NCBI GenBank assembly: GCA_945897365.1
Contig: CAMDFD010000011.1
Coordinates: 1 to 64,000, forward strand
DNA from: Bordetella parapertussis
GTDB lineage: Bacteria > Pseudomonadota > Gammaproteobacteria > Burkholderiales > Burkholderiaceae_B
Length of the DNA: 64,000 nt
Direction: 5' to 3'
Position numbers and translations under genes: made by a program. Shown here piece after piece: positions 61,130 through 64,000 of this stretch (the first letter of the stretch is position 1; every line of letters starts with the position of its first letter). The notes under the pieces are model-generated. The model saw nothing but the letters and a program-made list of their open reading frames with translations. It did no database searches and was not told the DNA's origin.

Positions 61130-62854
61130 ATGGGTATGAGTCGTCGTGAATTTGTCCAGCTAATGGCCATCGCATCAGCTGCGGGTCTCTCGCTCGGATC
61201 AGGCGCAAGTCGTGCACAGGCGGCATCGTCTTTGTATGACTTGCCAAAGTTCGGTAACGTACATCTGATGCACTTTACCGATTGTCACGCACAACTCAAA
61301 CCCATTTACTTTCGCGAACCAAACGTCAATTTAGGTTTTGGCCCGCAGTTTGGTAAGCCTCCACATTTGGTGGGCGATGCTTTCCTCAAGTTCTATGGCA
61401 TCAAGCCTGGAACGCGCGAAGCCCATGCATTAACCTATCTCGACTTTGACAAAGCCGCCTTGCAATACGGCAAGGTGGGTGGTTTTGCGCATATGGCGAC
61501 GCTGGTCAAACAAGTGCGTGCAAGTCGTCCCGGCGCTCTTCTATTGGATGGCGGCGATACTTGGCAAGGGTCTGGCACCGCGCTCTGGACTAAAGGTCAA
61601 GACATGGTGGACGCCTGTCTGGCTCTTGGTGTGGACATTATGACCGCTCACTGGGAAATGACGCTCGGCGAAGAACGCGTCAAGGAAATCGTCGAAAAAG
61701 ACTTCGCCGGCAAAGTCAATTTTGTCGCGCAAAACATCAAGACGACGGATTTTGAAGATCCCGTCTTTGATGCCTTTGTCATGAAAGAAATCAATGGAAT
61801 CCCTGTCGCAATCATCGGACAAGCTTTCCCCTACACGCCGATCGCCAACCCTCGCTACCTGGTGGAAAACTGGTCCTTTGGTATCGACGAAGAGAACATG
61901 CAAAAGACCGTCAACCTTGCGCGCTCCAAAGGGGCGCACGTTGTAGTGGTGTTGTCTCACAATGGCATGGATGTCGACCTCAAGATGGCCAGTCGCGTGC
62001 GCGGGATTGACGCCATTATGGGCGGTCACACACATGATGGCGTACCCGCCCCCGTCAAAGTCACTAATCCAGGTGGCGTCACGCTCGTCACCAACGCGGG
62101 CTCGAACAGCAAGTTTTTGGGCGTGCTCGATTTCGATGTCAAAAACGGTAAAGTCTCTGACTTCAGATATCGCCTCTTACCTGTCTTCGCAGATCTCATC
62201 CCTGCGGACAAGCCGATGGATGCACTCATCACCAAAATCCGTGCCCCTTACGAAGCCAAGCTCAACGAAAAACTTGCGACTGCTGAGGGCACTCTATATC
62301 GTCGCGGCAATTTCAACGGTACCTTCGATCAATTGATTGTGGATGGTTTGATCCAGATGAAAGGCGCGGAGATCGCTTTCTCGCCTGGCTTCAGATGGGG
62401 CACCTCGCTTTTGCCCGGTCAGGACATCACGATGGAGCACTTGCTTGATCAGACTGCCATCACCTATCCCTACACAACGATGGCTCCCATGAGCGGCGAG
62501 ATGATCAAGACGGTGCTCGAAGATGTCGCTGACAACCTCTTTAATCCAGACCCCTACTATCAGCAAGGCGGAGACATGGTGCGCGTGGGTGGCATGCAAT
62601 ACACCATCGATCCCAACGCCTCTGCCGGCAACCGGATTTCAGACATGCGCATCGGTGATAAACCCATCGAGGCTTCGAAATCATATAAAGTCGCGGGCTG
62701 GGCCCCCGTTTCTGAAGCCGCACGTGATGCAGGCGGTGAGCCCATCTGGGATGTCATGGCCGCATATCTGCGTCAAATTAAAACCGTTGCAGCCAAAACA
62801 CCCAACCTTCCTGTTATTAAAGGTGCTGCAAATAACCCTGGCATGGCTGGATAA
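61130..62854 (+). CDS. soxB: Thiosulfohydrolase SoxB
   Basis: Dimanganese hydrolase of 574 residues that releases sulfate from SoxY-bound thiosulfonate. The N-terminus SRREFVQLMAIASAAG is a Tat signal. Metal ligands lie in LMHFTDCHAQLKP, LLDGGDTWQGSG, VLSHNGMDVD and IMGGHTHDG, the order of the 5'-nucleotidase superfamily. A 5'-nucleotidase C-terminal domain closes the protein. TAAGGA precedes the ATG. Confidence 0.96.
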   Translation: MGMSRREFVQLMAIASAAGLSLGSGASRAQAASSLYDLPKFGNVHLMHFTDCHAQLKPIYFREPNVNLGFGPQFGKPPHLVGDAFLKFYGIKPGTREAHALTYLDFDKAALQYGKVGGFAHMATLVKQVRASRPGALLLDGGDTWQGSGTALWTKGQDMVDACLALGVDIMTAHWEMTLGEERVKEIVEKDFAGKVNFVAQNIKTTDFEDPVFDAFVMKEINGIPVAIIGQAFPYTPIANPRYLVENWSFGIDEENMQKTVNLARSKGAHVVVVLSHNGMDVDLKMASRVRGIDAIMGGHTHDGVPAPVKVTNPGGVTLVTNAGSNSKFLGVLDFDVKNGKVSDFRYRLLPVFADLIPADKPMDALITKIRAPYEAKLNEKLATAEGTLYRRGNFNGTFDQLIVDGLIQMKGAEIAFSPGFRWGTSLLPGQDITMEHLLDQTAITYPYTTMAPMSGEMIKTVLEDVADNLFNPDPYYQQGGDMVRVGGMQYTIDPNASAGNRISDMRIGDKPIEASKSYKVAGWAPVSEAARDAGGEPIWDVMAAYLRQIKTVAAKTPNLPVIKGAANNPGMAG

Positions 62855-62857
62855 ATC

Positions 62858-63304
62858 ATGAAAACTTTTTTTTCTGCAGTGACAGTATTCCTTGCCTTGA
62901 GCATCGCACCTTGGACAGCAAGCGCTCAACAAGCGCCTACTCAAGAGGGTAACAAAGTGCTGTATCACGTTGATGATGCACAATCCCAAGGACTGAAAGG
63001 TCTAAGAAATATCCGCAATCATCTCGATGTCGCCCCCAAAACAAAGATTACCGTTGTTATGCATGCCAATGGCGTAGATATTGTGATGGATGGCGCTACA
63101 GATAAAAAATCAAAAGCTGAATATGCGCCGCTCGTCGCCGCCCTCGTTTCTCGAGGAGTCACCTTCGAAGTATGTGAAATCACCCTCAAAAATAGAAACC
63201 TTAAAAAAGAGCAATTTCTTCTTGAGGCAAACTTCACCCCTTCAGGCGTCGCCCGTATTGCAGACTTACAAGCGCAACATAAATTCGCCTACATCAAGCC
63301 TTAG
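62858..63304 (+). CDS. Exported DsrE/DsrF-like protein
   Basis: Protein of 148 residues with a signal peptide (to about residue 24, ASAQ) and a DsrE-like fold: KVLYHVDDAQSQGLKGLRNIRNHL, KITVVMHANGVDIVM, and a conserved Cys in GVTFEVCEITLKNRNLKKEQ. DsrE-type Cys residues carry persulfide in related proteins. It starts 3 bp after soxB and is probably part of the sox operon. A sulfur-handling role in the periplasm is inferred. Confidence 0.82.
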   Translation: MKTFFSAVTVFLALSIAPWTASAQQAPTQEGNKVLYHVDDAQSQGLKGLRNIRNHLDVAPKTKITVVMHANGVDIVMDGATDKKSKAEYAPLVAALVSRGVTFEVCEITLKNRNLKKEQFLLEANFTPSGVARIADLQAQHKFAYIKP

Positions 63305-63315
63305 CGTTCATTGCT

Positions 63316-64000
63316 ATGAATACGCCGATGCACTTTAGCCGTTTGCTCTTGTGCATACTTACTGCGGTATTCATGCTGTATGCGACGCTTAGTCAAGCAT
63401 CCGAGCGAGTCTTAACACTCACACCCGTCAGCAAGAATGCTTATTACGCCGAGGGTGTTTCAGCCCTTGGGTCGCCTCTTAACAAAAATTTTATTTCTAA
63501 TGCCGGCGTGGTCATCGGCCCAACCGGCGTGATTGTCATTGACGCGCTTGGCTCGCCTGCGCTTGGTAAACAACTCATCGCCGAGATTCGAAAACTCACC
63601 AACAAGCCTATTCAGTTTGTCATCGTGACACACTACCACGCTGACCATATTTACGGCCTGCAGAGCTTCATCGATATTGGCGCGACCGTCATCGCGCAAG
63701 AAAGCGCGAAAGAATACTTGAGTTCAGACACCGCTCAGCTCCGCCTTCAAGCCTCTCGCACCGAGCTCGCCCCTTGGGTGAACGCCGACACACGTCTTGT
63801 GTCAGCTTCCACCTGGATTAGCCAGGACACTCGCCTAACACTATCCGGACTTGACGTTGAGTTGATCAAAATGGGGCCTGCGCATACGCCCGATGATCTG
63901 GCGATCTATTTCCCCTCCGAGGGGGTCCTCTTCGCCGGCGATCTAGTTTTTCGAGGTCGCATCCCTTATGTAGGCAATGCCGATAGCCTGGGTTGGATCA
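63316..64000 (+). CDS. Metallo-beta-lactamase fold hydrolase (SoxH-like), cut by the window edge
   Basis: The frame opens at ATG 63316 and runs past the window end without a stop, giving 228 visible codons. A signal peptide (ILTAVFMLYATLSQA) leads to an MBL domain with GVIVIDALGSP, the metal motif THYHADHIYG (near residue 97), and a later metal site GPAHTPDD and FAGDLVF. It follows the DsrE-like gene by 11 bp. SoxH-type MBL proteins are common in sox clusters; their reaction is not established. Confidence 0.85.
   Translation, partial: MNTPMHFSRLLLCILTAVFMLYATLSQASERVLTLTPVSKNAYYAEGVSALGSPLNKNFISNAGVVIGPTGVIVIDALGSPALGKQLIAEIRKLTNKPIQFVIVTHYHADHIYGLQSFIDIGATVIAQESAKEYLSSDTAQLRLQASRTELAPWVNADTRLVSASTWISQDTRLTLSGLDVELIKMGPAHTPDDLAIYFPSEGVLFAGDLVFRGRIPYVGNADSLGWI

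Overview
The window reads as the chromosome of a betaproteobacterium of the order Burkholderiales, most like the family Alcaligenaceae. The gene order supports this: coxB-coxA-DUF2970-coxC-SURF1-ctaA-ctaB, gltBD, mlaFED-vacJ-mlaC-yadGH-bolA-murA-his, hisE-HIT-tatABC, Nif3-mscL-petABC-sspAB, and a soxCDYZAXB cluster. A PhaM-type polyhydroxyalkanoate granule protein, a DUF3717 protein and a DUF4743-Nudix protein also fit. Base composition is moderate, with AT-richer patches at about 47.1-47.35 kb and 56.0-56.2 kb. No phage, insertion sequence, CRISPR array, rRNA or plasmid gene is present. The genus cannot be named from the sequence alone.

Layout. 0-7.5 kb: an ABC importer operon (binding protein, fused permease, ATPase) converges on a two-gene operon coding for an MmgE/PrpD protein and a TcuA-like flavoprotein dehydrogenase. 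The two promoters share an 8-bp box, which suggests one carboxylate uptake and oxidation unit. 7.5-11.3 kb: MFS exporter, glmU, phaM, DUF3717. 11.3-19.9 kb: aa3-type cytochrome c oxidase and its assembly genes (two SCO-like proteins, ctaB, ctaA, SURF1, a 38-residue assembly peptide), but no ctaG. 20-26.3 kb: Nudix hydrolase, CPA1 antiporter with a cyclic-nucleotide-binding-like domain, rpoH under a CIRCE operator, an SdiA-regulated-type protein, and a RAYT-like transposase that has lost its HUH histidines. 26.3-32.6 kb: gltBD. 32.7-38.2 kb: Mla lipid transport, a second ABC transporter and a BolA protein. 38.2-45.1 kb: murA and hisGDBHAFIE without hisC. 45.1-53.3 kb: HIT protein, tatABC, an XRE regulator, Nif3-like protein, mscL, petABC, sspAB and tRNA-Thr. 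53.4-64 kb: a sulfur-oxidation cluster. A flavocytochrome c-type pair and an exported dienelactone hydrolase-like protein diverge from soxCDYZAXB, which is followed by a DsrE-like protein and a metallo-beta-lactamase-fold protein cut by the window edge.

How it fits together. Thiosulfate electrons from periplasmic Sox proteins would pass to cytochrome c and then to the oxidase encoded at 16-20 kb, while petABC encodes the bc1 complex that feeds the same cytochrome pool. tatABC exports the many twin-arginine proteins seen here (SoxB, SoxC, SoxY, the Rieske protein, the dienelactone hydrolase-like protein). The most informative non-coding signals are the CIRCE box on rpoH, the shared promoter box and 11-bp repeats in the carboxylate cluster, the REP-like hairpins beside the degenerate RAYT, and the repeated half-sites in the sox divergent promoter.
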